Source of the DNA: Ampullaceana balthica
Taxonomy: Eukaryota; Mollusca; Gastropoda; Lymnaeidae
Assembly (NCBI GenBank): GCA_944989445.1
Contig: CALYLW010000120.1
Coordinates: 1,225,082 to 1,289,081, forward strand
Direction of reading: 5' to 3'
Length of the DNA: 64,000 nucleotides
In this document: positions 12,014 to 25,121 of the stretch, one piece after another
Position numbering within the stretch: the stretch's first letter is position 1
Layout: the number at the start of each line of letters is the position of its first letter
Made by a program: the position numbers and the translations under genes
The notes under the pieces: model-generated
Databases searched by the model: none
Told to the model about the DNA's origin: nothing
Seen by the model: only the letters and a program-made list of their open reading frames with translations

Positions 12014-13648
12014 TTGGCAACAACTTTTTTTAAAAAAAGATATGTGAATGATTTCCTATGAATTCAATGTAATCATTAACCATCATATTACTCAGAGTTT
12101 TGAAACAATGTCTTCCGAAATCTCAGAGTAACATTTAAAAGACATAGAAAGCTCAATATTTTTGTAAGATACTTAAAGCACACGTATGAAAAAGGGGGTC
12201 ATGGGGCTGATGACCCCAGACACAAGAATAGTTCAGAGCATCAAAATGGACTGTGATAATCTTTTTAAAATGAAAAAAAATAAGGGTTGAGATTGGAAGG
12301 AGGTGTAGTAATAAAGTCTTCGTCCTTTGCCCTAAAACGCTCTAACTACGCCTCTGATATAACAGCATGAAATCCTTTTGTATACCTTGAAACAGCGTAG
12401 ATCCGGCGTGTCAACGATTTCAGATTTCAAAGAGACGTTTCACGAATGAGAGAGATTTACCATGACATAAATGAAAGTCTTTAACTGTTGGAGACCTATT
12501 TAATCCAACAGTTATTGGTACTTGAAAGTCAGCTAATGACTGTATCATAGTCACAGGCAGCTAACTCGTACCAAACTTGTCATTGACACTTTCACTTTTA
12601 CTATGGACAAATATAACTAGCATTTTTTTTTATAATAAAGAGTTCAGAAATAGCTTTTGCTGGCCATAAAGACATTTAAAACAGGGCTATTTACTATGAA
12701 TTACTTTTTTAAAAAAACGTTCTTTGCCTTTGAGAATCAAGGTTTGGAAAATGACGTCTTTACAACTGAAATGCGCTGTCAGCATGGGAATTTCATATGA
12801 GGCATTATGAAACAAGCTCGACTTTTTTACTCGACTGATACAAAATCGCTTATATGTTTCTATGGAGATATACAAGTGACATTCGAAACGAGGAGTTCAT
12901 GGACACAGATATTTGTTGTCTAACCGTTAAACCCAGGGACCGTGAAAAGCCTGGAGGCATTTCGATATGTACCCGGTTCATGGATATCATTTTGAGGTCT
13001 ATCGTAATATAAATTACAATTTTATACACGCATGTTTAAAATAAAAATTCCCAATGTGTGTGCTTATATTTTGTTTGTTCAAAACTCCCTTTAATTTATT
13101 TTTTAAATATAAAAACCATAAAAGCAATTATTATTTCTATTTGAACCTATTTCCTTGAGACTCTTTGAGTCCATTGCTATATAGTCTACACGGATTCAGA
13201 GGCGTAACTAGGTTTTTGGCGCCCTTGGCTAATTTATTTTTGGCGCCCTTGATAAATTGACAAAGTTTGCGATTTTTCATTTGTTAGAAAAAATGATTGT
13301 ATTTCACTTATTTTATTTATGAAATTAATTACGTGGCCTGAAAGTGACAGTCATACAACGTATTAATTTTTAAAAATGCACAAGACAGGAACAATACTAA
13401 TTTGCAGTTTATTATTTACTAAATAATACCAAATAAATAGGTGGTCAAAACGGGATATTGTTGCGTGAATAAAGAATACAGCAAAACTTGAAGTAACATA
13501 TATTATAAATAAAAACAATAGTGTCAATGTGTCATACTCACTATATCATGCATAACGATAGAAACTCACTATTAAAAGTAAATTTAAGTAACACCACCGA
13601 CTACAGCTCAGCACGTCAGTTAGCTGGCGTATTGGCGTGTGGCTAATA

Positions 13649-13955
13649 AAGTCGGACCTCTCTAAGTCCAATGCAAGGGGGAAAAAAATTCGGCTTACAG
13701 GGTTTTCGAGTTAGGGAAACTGGCATAATAGACACAGATTAATCAAGGACAATGTTGATATTGAGAAGACAAAAAAGGGGGGGGGACAGCCATAGCGGCT
13801 AGAAGGCTTGACAGGAAAGAGGGACATTGATGTTTCATATGAAAGGATCCAACTTGCTTATACATACCGTCACAAGCTTGAGAGAGGAGACACCTTCCCT
13901 CCCCTCCCCAACTTTACTCCCTCGACAGTGGGATGGGGATCGTAAGATTTTTCTT
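13649..13955. mobile_element. Inverted fragment of the same pogo-like family
   Basis: This stretch begins aagtcggacctctctaagtc after TA and is, over about 300 bp, an imperfect reverse complement of 14760-15069. Together they make a large inverted repeat separated by about 0.8 kb. It looks like the solo end of a second insertion that lost its other terminus. Confidence 0.75.
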
Positions 13956-14108
13956 TTTAAAAAAAAATGTAAAATCATATTGCCATTTGTATGATAAGAA
14001 GCCCCGCAAAGGCCACAGACATAATAAACATATTATATTGGTTTAAATGAAATATGTTTAAATATAATTAATTATTCACTTTTTTAAACCAAGGATAAAA
14101 GTGAAATA

Positions 14109-15069
14109 CAGTTGGACCTCGCTAAGTCGAACTTCCCTCAGTCGAAAACCTCCCTGTAATAGATCTTATGGCTAGTCAAGTGACAAGTCTTTAACACACT
14201 CTGGTCTGGTTAACAACTTTCTTTAATCACTATATACAATACACTTTGACCAACTGTACAATCAACTACCTAAGCATCTCGTATGCAATCAACCCCGGTT
14301 GCCTCTTGAATAGTACATTTATAGCCAGCTCTCCTCCCAGTCCTTGACCAGCACGCTTACAGTTCACTCCACAAACCACGTGTTTCATACTAGGTCAAGT
14401 CATTGCATTCTCATACAATGTAAACACAACAACACGTCTCTCACACTCCCTATACCGAATTAATTGTTAGGTCCCTGCCAAATTCCATAAGACTAATATA
14501 TTTTAGAGCTCCTTAACTCCAAGATGTTTGGCTTTCAACCTCTCAAATCGAATTTTCCAAGGCGTTTGGATTATTATTCTGGAGTGAAATTTCAGAAAAC
14601 GTGTTCCGTATAGCCACGCAAATGGACGTAAAATCTTATCTTAGAGCTTTCAACAAGGGATTAAGCGAACTTTGCAAGTACAAAAAATGACAAAGACAAG
14701 AAAAAGGAGAATAAGTGGTAACTAATTCGCGTCCCTTTGCTGCATGTTGTGACTCTTATTAAAAAGGACAAATCTTGCTCCCCCATCCCACTGTGGAGGG
14801 AGTAAAGTGGGGGAGGGAAGGGAAGGTGTCTCTTCTCACGGGCAAGTGTCGGCATGTCAAAACAAGCTGTCTTCCTTTCATATGAAACATAGACACCGCC
14901 TCCCTTTCCTGTCAAGCCTACTAGCCGGTATGGCTGTTTCCCCCACCTCTCAATATCTACATTGTCCATGATTAATTGGCGCCTATTGCACCATTTTCCT
15001 TAACTCAAAAACTCCGTCAGTCGATTTTTTTTCGGGTCCTTTTGAGTTCGACTTAGAGAGGTCCGACTG
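14109..15069. mobile_element. Pogo/Tigger-like element nested in hAT, 961 bp, TSD TA
   Basis: Left end cagttggacctcgctaagtc and right end cttagagaggtccgactg are inverted repeats, flanked by TA on both sides (14107-14108, 15070-15071). It is non-coding. Being nested, it is younger than the surrounding hAT element. Confidence 0.85.
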
Positions 15070-15840
15070 TATTTATTTAAATACATATTTAAAAATTAGA
15101 GATTTAGTGGCACCCTTTTGAGCTGGCGCCCTTGGCAACTGCCCCGATGCCAACCCGTTGCTACGCCACTGCACGGATTTCATGCACTGTAATGGCATTG
15201 GCGAAAGAAAGGAGCGAGGGGCCAATCCACCCATTGTTTATATGGCGATTTTGACCAAGTGCAGAAGATAAATATTCTATATTAAAACTTCACTATTCTG
15301 AGATACAGGAACTCTGAACATTGGGATACATTCTAATATGATAGAAATTGTCAATCACGATGTTAAAAAATGTTAACAACTAGGATGCTAGGCGAGAAGA
15401 GGGATCATTGGAACATTAGTCTACGCTTTAAGCCTAAATAAACCCATTCGTATTGCGATGGTATCAAAATGCCTATCTCTTTCTATCTCTCCCTTTCGAT
15501 ATCTCTCTGTCTCTCGATATCAAGCTCTCTATCGATTTCACTCTCTTTTTCTTTCACTAACTCCCTCTCCCCCACTCTCTTTCTATGCATCTATGAATAT
15601 TTACAGGCCGTTAAGAGAAGCACAAAGCTTACATGAAAGTATTTTGTGTTGTCAGTTTTAAAATCTTTATAATGCTAATTCTTCTGTCCCTCAAGTCTGT
15701 ACTATATTTCTCTATACCAACTGAAGCTCTAGCCTAGATGAAGAGCCCGAAGGTCCATTAAGCTGATATAACGTAGACATCTTTTTCCTTTGAAGAATCG
15801 ACATTTTCTATATTTTCTATAAAATGACACAAATCTTTCA

Positions 15841-16008
<168 letters not shown>

Positions 16009-16227
16009 ACCACAACTAACAACAGGTGAATACAGTTGAATGTTCTACAAACGAAGCATCTACAGTATATGATTCATCATGTTGTATACCTGAGAGCGTA
16101 TCAATGTACAATATTTAGTGTGAGAATATCACGTTGTTTTTGGACAAAGTACTTAGATCTTAGACGGATACAGAGCCCCAGTGTTGTGTTAACCAAGATT
16201 TGTCAGCTCGATTACAAGGCTGCACTG

Positions 16228-16342
16228 CGGAGGCGTCATTAGGGTTGGTGTCACCCGGTGTGGTAGCTCATGGTGTCACCCCATGTGATGGGGTGTCAGC
16301 CGGTGTGGTCAGCTACACCTACACCCCCTAGCGACGCCCCAG
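16228..16342. mobile_element. Short hairpin MITE candidate
   Basis: The ends ggcgtcattaggg and ccctagcgacgcc are imperfect inverted repeats around a GTGTCACC-rich core. The possible 8-bp flanks (ctgcactg / ctgcgccg) match at only five positions, so the exact borders are uncertain. Confidence 0.45.
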
Positions 16343-16645
16343 CTGCGCCGGTTGTTGAATGCTCCATTATTAACGGGACTTTATCGACTAAAGGCACTAA
16401 AATACTTTTCTGACAACAATAGAGCTAAAAAATGATATTAGAATCATCCACTGAACTTTTTATTTTCTACTCTGCTTATTTTAGCCATTATTATTTAAAT
16501 ACATATTATAATGTCTAAGCCTTTAAAATATACTTCTGGCTTGACTGTTCTATACATACATTGAAACATGTTACCACACCTTGTTGGTAAGTCTAGACCT
16601 AGTTTTGCGGGCCCACGAAGGAATACCTCAAAAAAGAACACGACA

Positions 16646-16744
16646 ATTATCTTATCTTATCTTATCTTATCTGTTTACAGACGCTCCTTCTATACAGAAG
16701 ATTATTGCGTCCTACGCTTATCTATGGTTTGTGTTTAGTCCTGC
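16646..16744 (-). mobile_element. 3'-end fragment of the CR1-like LINE
   Basis: The reverse complement matches the last 85-100 bp of the LINE at 20330-21599: tgcaggactaaacacaaacc, then ggacgcaataatcttctgta and a (GATAA)n tail. On the + strand the tail is seen as (TTATC)n at 16646. It is a heavily 5'-truncated insertion in the opposite orientation. Confidence 0.85.
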
Positions 16745-17770
16745 AATTAAACTTTGTTGCGTTTAACTGACATTGTCTGTGAGAATAAATTATTTTTGAC
16801 TATTTACTGGTTATTTTAAAAAAACAACAACTTAATATCACTCTAAAGTTTTTGCTCCAACTTCAAACATTATTTATAAAAAAATTAATTTCATATATAC
16901 AACCAAGTACAGTTCTTTAAAAAAATTCAAGCAATCAAAGTAAGGCTTTGTGCTCCTAGAAAGAGGCCCTGATTCACTGCAGAGAAAACAGCAGTAAAAT
17001 ATACAGCCGTATTGACAACACAACCCAATCATACAAGAACAACTTGTTAAATTACGCCATTGACTACTCAAGCAGAAGAAATCTCATTTCACCCATTGAG
17101 CCCCATTTATTGATTATTCGTAAAATAAACACGTAAACTTTGAATAATTATATCGATTTATTTGAAGGGAAGTCATTTAACACGCTAAGTAAACCAGACG
17201 ACATGATCTTCAACTGAGCCCTCCAATAGCCACGCTGCAATCACTTGTACACAATAGACTCTCTAGTGCCCTCTGCGATACTTGTGTATTCTGGAACGGT
17301 TTAATAGCTGGGGGGATGTTGACAGATTTATATCAAGTGGCCATACGCATATTTTTATATTTAGAACCAAGCGTGGGTTGTTTAGCTTCAAATATTGGAT
17401 CTCATCCGCGACAGGCGATGAATTTAAAAAGTAAAAAATATTATCTTTTTTGGACATATATTTAAAGTTTTATTAAAAACGAATAATTAAAAAAATTAAA
17501 AAATAGGGGGTAAATAAATTTAAATGCAGGTCATATCTTACTATTTATATATTTTGATTTTTATATTTAAACATTTGCTCATGTAAAAATGTAGTTTCCG
17601 TTAGAAATGCAATAGGTTTAGTAAGTTTAGTCTTGATAAGTCTAAAATATTTATTTCCTAAAACGACGTATCACTGATCCGAATGCAGCAACATTAAATA
17701 AAAGTTTACGGCAACTCGTTAAAAGCTGCTTGAAAAAAAATAGCGTTCTTTAATATTTGATTGATTGGAA

Positions 17771-17981
17771 ATTATATCAGTGATCTCTTGATATACACTG
17801 TATTAAATTATATCAGTGATCTCTTGATATACACTGTATTAAATTATATCAGTGATCTCTTGATATACACTGTATTAAATTATATCAGTGATCTCTTGAT
17901 ATACACTGTATTAAATTATATCAGTGATCTCTTGATATACACTGTATTAAATTATATCAGTGATCTCTTGATATACACGGT
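17771..17981. repeat. 36-bp minisatellite, about 6 copies
   Basis: Units of 36 bp, almost identical, containing atatcagtgatctcttgata. Because 36 is a multiple of three, one frame stays open and reads a 12-residue repeat (YISDLLIYTVLN). I see no start, splice site or other sign that it is a gene. Confidence 0.93.
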
Positions 17982-18556
17982 AGACAACGTTGAACTCACG
18001 TAACATAACGTCGGCAGCTTATTTCTCAATGGACACAATATGGAAAGAAACAAAATTCTCACTTTATGTTTGCTTTGTTCGAGTGTTTCAGATCCCTAAC
18101 TACAGCCTCCATGCACTTACATTCTGCACTTTTGGCCTCGGGGCTAGAAAAGCTCTGACGCAATTATTGCACTCCAACAACATAACATTCTCATTCAAAT
18201 GTCAGTCCTATTCATCTCTTTCAATTGGTTTTACGAACCTGATAACTTTCAAGGCCTAAAGATCCCCCTCCCCTGTGAATGTCGACTATTCTAGTCAAGG
18301 GGAGACAGTTTTGATACGCAGGGCCAGACCTAAGGAAATTATACGAGAAATTCCAGAGTAGATTTAATCCGAACCTTTCAGTGCAGAGAATAAACATGAC
18401 ATTCTGTAGGAAGCAAAAAACATAACTCCAGTGCACGGCAAGAAACATAACTCCAGGGCATGGCAAGAGCCATGATAAACTTTCTTTGAGTCATCTTAAA
18501 AACTAAAACTCATTAACTATAATCTCATTTTTTCTTAACAAGAAGGCGAATCTCAA

Positions 18557-19691
18557 GATCCCCGCAGGTGCCATACTACGATTGACTGAGCTGGGTCTTA
18601 ATTTAAACTCGTTTGAGTTCAACGGGCAGTTTTTTTAATCAAATCAGTGGAGTTGCTATGGGAACGAAGATGGAAACAAGTTACGCATGTATATTTATGG
18701 GCCATTTAGAACACCTATGGAGTGAAAATTACAAAGGTATCTCTCCAGATTACTACAGGAGATACATTGACGATTGTATAGGAATAACAAAAATGGACAT
18801 GCAATAATGGCAAAGTTTCATTGACTTCGTTAGTAATTTCCATTCTTCAATCAAATTTACTTCAACCATCCATAGGAGTGCTGTCAATTTTTTGGACATA
18901 CAAATTAAATTGAAAGAAAACAAAATATCAACATCAATATTTTACAAGGCTACAGACAGCCATAGTTTCCTTATCTATACATCGTCCCATCCTCAATCTT
19001 GTAAGAACGCTATTCCATTTCGCAACTATTGAGACTTAAAAGACTCTGCAGTGATGAGGCAGACTTTTTGGAGAAAAGTAATGAAATGCTTGATTTTTTT
19101 CGAAGGAGGGCATACCCGGAAGCAGTTTTAATATCCGCTGTCAATCGAATTAAAGGCATGACCAGACAGGACACATTTACATCATCTGTTTCTGATCAAT
19201 GTGATCGATCCAAATGTATTTTAACTTTTCACCCCAATAATTTTATAGCCTGCCAGGTGATTCTCAAAAACCGACCAATCCTCATGGCTGACCCTCTAAC
19301 TCAGCAGGTCTTCAACAAACATCCTCTCTTTGCTTTTCGGGGAGATAGAAGCCTGAGAGATATACTTGTAAGAAGTAACCTTCCCGCAATGAAAGCACAT
19401 ATTGGAACAAAAGGTTGCAACCGTAACCGTTGCAATACTTGTCCAGATGTGATTGAAATTAACCACATTTCTTTCCCTCTTGAAAACCTCAGCATAAAAA
19501 ATGGATTCACTTGCACAAGGCGCAACGTGATTTATGCAATTCTTTGCAATAGGTGTAATAAAAATTACGTGGGTGAGACATGTCGTCGTCTTGGAGATCG
19601 GTTTCGAGAACACCTGTATAATATAAATAGAGGTAAAAAAAAGATTTTTAAAAACCACGTCTTTATAAGTGTACTAAAAAGAAGAACATAA
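18557..19691 (+). pseudogene. Penelope-like element: RT and GIY-YIG endonuclease remnant
   Basis: Several frames together show a Penelope-like retroelement. The RT part has ILRLTELGLNLNSFEFNGQ, then NQISGVAMGTKM and the catalytic box RYIDDCIGI (18763-18789). A stop follows at 18805-18807, and the RT thumb continues in the same frame (SFIDFVSNF, FLDIQIKLKENK). A frameshift lies near 19020 before SQLLRLKRLCSDEADF. The last frame runs to 19691 and carries the GIY-YIG endonuclease core NVIYAILCNRCNKNYVGE (about 19522-19575), with RLGDRFREHL after it. At least two frame breaks and one stop make it inactive. The final 20 or so residues read into an unrelated repeat. Confidence 0.85.
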
Positions 19692-20310
19692 TTTAAAACT
19701 AATAAGTTCAAGTACTTTCATATAATATGACTAAAGCGTTGGGTGGGCGCTTATGAGGTTTTACATATGCAGTTCACTCATTCTCTCACTTATAGATATC
19801 TTTTTTGCCTTCTTAATTAGAAATCTTTAATTTTTATACCAAACACCCACCCCACGTTTTAGTCATATTTTATGAAAGTACTTGAACTTATTAGTTTTTA
19901 ATTATTTTCCTCTTGTTAGTACACTTATAAAAATGTGGTTTATTTTATTCTTTTTAGTTCACTTACAAAAACGTGGTTTTTAAAAATATTTTTTAACTCT
20001 ATTTTTTTAATACCAAACACCTCATCAGCGCCCACCCAACGTTTTAAAAACACGGTGATGTGGTCACGGGGTGAACTCATGGATGTCAACAAAGCAGACG
20101 GGTACCGATGCTTATATATAGATAAACTAAAAAGTTCAATAATTTAATAACGGTACATTCGATCGATCAGAAATTTTGATACAATGCATTGTCATCCAAG
20201 ATCTATTTGTTGTAAAATTTTGAGATCTCTAGGACCATCAGAAGTGGTTCAATTTTACGTTGGCAGATTTGAAAAAATTGTGGACACGAAAGCAAGTTAA
20301 TAAAAACGTG
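19692..20310 (-). repeat. Composite repeat, inverted relative to 40155-40710
   Basis: The reverse complement of about 19790-20310 follows the order of 40155-40710: ttattaactcgctttcg, aatgcattgt, cagatcgatcgaatgtacc, gagttcaccccgtgaccaca, then ataagttcaagtactt. The adjoining piece 19625-19760 is the tail of the same repeat in forward orientation, so the region is partly palindromic. No coding capacity. Confidence 0.75.
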
Positions 20311-20329
20311 GTAATAAATAAACAGGCTC

Positions 20330-21504
20330 AATGTCCTGTATCTAAAAATTTTAACAGTGTTGACCATGACGATATTTCAGATGTTTCAGTTACTGGTATT
20401 TTATATGCAAACAATACCCATGATAGGATCCACATGGATCAAATAGATACAATATTACTAGACTTCTCAAAAGTATTTGACAAAGTTCACCACCTTAGTT
20501 TACTTAAAAAACTTAACTACTTTGGAATCTCAGGTTCCTTACATCACTGGATCCAAGACTTCCTTTTGGGCAGGGAGCAAACTGTAATAATTAATGGATC
20601 TAAATCTGCACCAATAAAGGTTAACTCAGGAGTTCCACAAGGAACTGTGCTAGGTCCCTTACTCTTTTTAATTTATATAAATGATTTACCCAACAACATC
20701 TCAACAGGTACACAAGTTAGGCTATTTGCTGATGATTGTATAATCTATAGAACAATTAAATCAGAACAAGATAGCAAAATTTTACAAAAAGACTTAGATG
20801 AATTGATAAAATGGGAAACTAACTGGAGTATGTCTTTCCATCCAGAAAAGTGTCAACTGTTAAAAGTAACAAAGAAAAAGAAACAAATAAATTCAAAATA
20901 TTACATTTATGGAAAAGAACTGACCCAAACTAAAGATGCAAAATACATAGGAGTCTTAATAAATGAGAAACTATCATGGAATCCCCATGTCAATGAAGTT
21001 ATTAAAAAATCAAACAAAACCTTAGGCTTTATAAAAAGGAACTTTAACAAATGTAATAGAGATATAAAACTAAAATGCTACCTCACTTTGGTGAGACCTG
21101 CACTAGAATATGCATCTTCTGTATGGGACCCATCCACCAAAGAAAACATTGATAAACTAGAACAAATTCAAAAAAGAGCTGCCAGATTCATTACTGGAGA
21201 ATATTTGAAACTGACAAGAGTAACACCATTAGTTAAATCATTAAACCTTGAAACACTAGAGGATAGAAGAACCAAGAGCAAAGTAGTAATCATACATAAA
21301 GCAATTAATTCTAATTTAGAAATACAACACAAAGATAACTTAATACAACCCTCAGATAGACATAAGGATAAAAACACCTTTCTTATTCCGTATGCAAGAA
21401 CAAACACACACAAGTTTTCCTTCTTCCCGTCCGGAATTCGGGCGTGGAATGGGTTGCAGAAGAATCCAGGAAAACCAACACTTTATCAACATTTAAATCT
21501 CTAA
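20330..21504 (+). pseudogene. CR1/Jockey-type LINE reverse transcriptase, 5'-truncated
   Basis: One frame of about 390 codons, open to the stop at 21502-21504. RT motifs are in order: DTILLDFSKVFDKVHHLSLL with the first catalytic Asp, SGVPQGTVLGPLLFLIYIND, RLFADDCIIYR (catalytic FADD), then WSMSFHPEKCQ and KYIGVLINEKLSWNPHV. The C-terminal LVRPALEYASSVWDP and IQKRAARFITGEY are typical of CR1/Jockey-superfamily elements. The endonuclease domain and 5' half are missing. The first 20 or so codons of the open frame come from the neighbouring repeat, so the frame has no true start codon. It lies in sense orientation in intron 1 of the coiled-coil gene. The RT core is unbroken, so the insertion is fairly young. 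Confidence 0.9.
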
Positions 21505-21599
21505 TAAAAATGCAGGACTAAACACAAACCATAGATAAGCGTAGGACGCAATAATCTTCTGTATAGAAGGAGCGTCTGTAAACAGATAAGATAAGATAC
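21505..21599 (+). mobile_element. LINE 3' UTR and (GATAA)n tail
   Basis: Short 3' UTR ending gcgtctgtaaacagataaga with three GATAA units. The same tail is found at 16646-16744 and at 30172-30240, both on the minus strand, so it marks the 3' recognition end of this LINE. Confidence 0.85.
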
Positions 21600-24389
21600 A
21601 TGGAGAATAGACTTATAAAACTATTTGGTACGTTGGCTCCACATGGAATTAACCAAATTCACAATTTTACCTAACTGCAGAATCTTTTTTCCCGTTGTGG
21701 TTTTAACTGTAACTTTAGATACTTCCTTCTTTTCCCTACAGCCTGTGTCCTTGTAGCCTTGTTTGTTTTTGTTTTTCCTTTCCTTTTATTTTACATAAAT
21801 ATTTTAAATTATTTTATGATATAATATGTTTTAAGAATTTAAATATATGTAAGTACCTATTTTATGTTATTGTACCGATGAAGGCATTAGCCGAAATGTC
21901 TATTGTCGTTTTAGTTTTATAAAAGCTCAAATTTATTGTTTTAATTGCACAATTTGTTTGTGTATTTTGTATTTTAACTATATTGACATACTATAGAAAA
22001 TTAAAATCATAATGTCGAGTCCTTGTGGCTGGGGGTTCGAGAGCAATTTTATATTTAAAAAAATTCTGCATTCGTTTTTAATGGATTTACAGATCTTGAC
22101 AAAACTTGGCACATACCTTCTTCAAATTATCCTAATAAAACAAAAATGCCGTAATGCAGTAATTACAAAATATACAGTAATACCTGGGTACTTGATTCCA
22201 CCAAGAATCGGATCCCCTTGTGAAACATGATCATATTGGTGACGGCACTGCATTGTAATTATGGATTGTGCTTGGCAAGAGAGCTAAACAAGTAACAAAA
22301 TGTTTACACAAATAATCTCAATGTACTTTTTAATGGGAATATTTTTAAAGTGAGTTTCTAGAATCTTCCCCAAATTTTTGTTCTATGAAATTTAAAAATT
22401 AAATTAAAGTCCTATGGACATATTCTGTGTTTTTAGTTGCATAGATTTCTGTATCCAACATTTTGCAATGTCTTATGTACCCTACCCACACCTTTCGCTA
22501 CGCCTCTGGGGAAAAACGGACAACGTATTATACAAGGATATATTTTAACAATCATAATTGATATATTCTCACTCTTTCTACAAAGGTTTATTCGTAATAA
22601 AATTTTATTTCAAGGTAGTACTTTTCAGCTTTAAAGCGCGGGAATTTTTCTAGTACACATGAATATATCACTGTTCCTTCAATTCAGTGATCATCTTACA
22701 CAATACTAACGCTGTACTTTGATAAATTATACATTTAGGAAAGTGCAATGACAACCAAGTTGCAGACGACGTCGAATACCAAACCTCACTGAATTATTGT
22801 TGTGTGGCTCATGTAGGAGTGGTGACATACGAGAACCTCAGATCAGGTTCACTCTCGCTGGGCCCCTTATGTATATCGTTTCTGGCAAACGTTTAAAAAA
22901 GTCTCATATAATGGAATCTCGAATGCCTCTGGGGACCAAAATAACCCGGCTTGATGTCGGTCTATTGTGTTGGCAGACGTGAGAAAATTGATGGCTTGTT
23001 TCCTTTCTTATATAATACTCGACTCAATGAACTTGGGGCAAAGTTGGTCTCTGGGCTTACTACCGTTAGCCTCGAGAAGCTTTATCAATATAAACTGGGA
23101 AACTGTTGTGACTAGCGTTAAAAATGAATTTTATTGTTGCTGTAATGGATAATAACATGCAAGAGTACGTTTGTGAATGATGCTTTGAATTCTTGCTTTA
23201 AAATATGTGGACTATAGTTAACAGAGTCAGGTTATTATGACTGAAACTAAAGTTTGTGAAACCGAGATAAATACTCAATTTGTTTTTATATTAATTAAAA
23301 ACCTTTATTGCGTGATATGTTAAAAATATCATTGTGCCATCATCAATGCTGTTTTATGGAAAACTGTCAGTGTACATTAAATAGTTTCCGTTGTTGAATC
23401 ACTCGTATGTTTATTTTTCGCTTTTGTTTCCAAACTAGCACCAAGAAAATAAAGAACTGTAAAATTATTCATTTTTAAATAAATATATCAATTTTATTTA
23501 TTTATTCTGTTGCCCCTATAATTAGTTCCCATTAAATAACTCTATTAACCCATTTTCTTTGCCAAATTGTAAACATTTAAATTTAACCTTATTATTTTAA
23601 AAATAAATGTGCGTATATCAAAATACATCTTCATTCAGATCATTTCTAAAAAAGAGTAAAACATAAACAAAACTGAGTACAATCCCAGCGGGTGGTAAAG
23701 CGATCCTTTAGAAATGAACGCGTGTTTGAATTGTGATAGAGCTAATTGATAAAAATAGGAAAGTATCTGGATATCGAATACACTGGTATCAACATATCCC
23801 ACGCCCCATGTTGTATCTGTGTCACACAATCATTAATCGTCCATTTCAAAAGATATGACCAAGACAAATGTTGGAGTTGAATGTCTGCGGCTCCACACAA
23901 TGCTATCTCAAACCCAAGTTTTAGAACGGGTTGTTTTCTTGTATAGTCGGTAATAAAGGCACAATAAATGTCCGAGCCCCTGCCGAGAGAGTAATATAAC
24001 ACTGACTTTCGTCCTCGGATTAGTGGCACAACAGTCAGAAATATTTTGGAAAACTACTTCACGAGGAGAACATAAAATTGATGTTTAGATTATTCTGTAT
24101 AGTATATGCCGTTGGTAAAAAAAAAGATTATTTACATTTAAATGGCGTAATGGATTTTTAAAGAATTCTCCATCCAGCGGCGAAATAAGTTTTGCTTACA
24201 GTGATACGATTTTAAAATCAAAGCTCCACTATGTTGCAGTCAGATATAGTTTGTTACATGGTTACATCTAAAAAGTTGCGGAAAGTCGTAACTGTTATAT
24301 CTCTTATACATTTATAGCTCATTTAACCTCAAAGATAGATTACCACCTGTAAATCTTGGCTTAAATCTTTAATAAATTTTTATTTTCAG

Positions 24390-24441
24390 CTCTGTGTATT
24401 CAATGTATCAGGACCCACAAGTTGCAGGGGATAAAATTGAG
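24390..24441 (+). CDS. Coiled-coil protein gene, exon 2 (52 nt)
   Basis: A micro-exon between acceptor tattttcag and donor GAG|GTAAGA. With two bases from exon 1 it reads as Ser, then 17 codons (SVYSMYQDPQVAGDKIE), and ends in phase 0. That is the phase needed by exon 3. Its strong splice sites and open frame make it credible despite its size. Confidence 0.72.
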
Positions 24442-24652
24442 GTAAGATATTTTCAGTACGTGTGAGTGACTATATAATATATCTAGATCAAATATCATTT
24501 TTTTTCATTGTCCCATCGATAAAAATCATAATTGAAATCTAACTAAACTGTTTGTAAGATATTTTTAAATTAATATTAATATACCTTTTAATTTGAAGAA
24601 TAAACAAATACAATGTTTTTCTTTTCGTTTTGCTACAAACAACATTATTCTA

Positions 24653-25007
24653 TACGAGCAACAAAGCCCGTCCAAGGACGTTCCGCCACCGAACGGTGGC
24701 ATGTTGTAACGCCCCTCCAACAGCCGTCTCGACGAGGCATTACATGTGCATCGCGTCAAAGATACTATTCATTATAGTTAAAATAAATAACTCGTAAAAA
24801 CAGCTTTTTGCTTAAATCCCAAAGCGCATAACTCAAAATAAAGTCTTGGAAGAAATACTGCACCAAAAATAACTCGTTTTGAACGTCTGCGTAAATGGTA
24901 TAAACGTGTTCAATATGACTGACTGTAGGAGTCATATGTGTTTGAGGGACCAATCGCTATAGATGACGGGACTGAACGGACAGAAACTTGCCTTTTATTA
25001 TATAGGA
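24653..25007 (-). mobile_element. Helitron-like non-autonomous repeat, minus orientation
   Basis: The reverse complement starts tcctatataataaaaggc and ends near ttgctcgt. It matches 27906-28249 over its whole length. Near the 3' end there are two palindromes, ccaccgaacggtgg and a cgtcc/ggacg pair. It lies in intron 2, about 115 bp upstream of exon 3. The 5' TC and the terminal hairpins resemble Helitrons, but the 3' end is not CTRR. Confidence 0.65.
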
Positions 25008-25121
25008 TACTAAATGAAATGTAAAATTATCTTTATACTTGCTATTATCCACATGGGCAAGAACATATGAAATAATATGGTAACTTTTGAAGACTGAAAA
25101 TGTGTTGATCTATTCCCACAG

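Larger units (their letters stand above)
13197..15171. mobile_element. hAT-like element, 1975 bp, with pogo-like insertion
   Basis: Left end cagaggcgtaactagg and right end ttgctacgccactg are inverted partners. They are flanked by a perfect 8-bp duplication cacggatt (13189-13196 and 15172-15179), the hAT signature. The words ggcgcccttgg occur just inside both ends. About half of the length is a later pogo-like insertion (14109-15069). No transposase frame is left. Confidence 0.85.

Noticed and set aside
22173..22226. Pogo-like terminus cagtaatacctgggtacttg
   Set aside because: Only one end is seen, with no partner and no clear target duplication, so it is not listed as an element.
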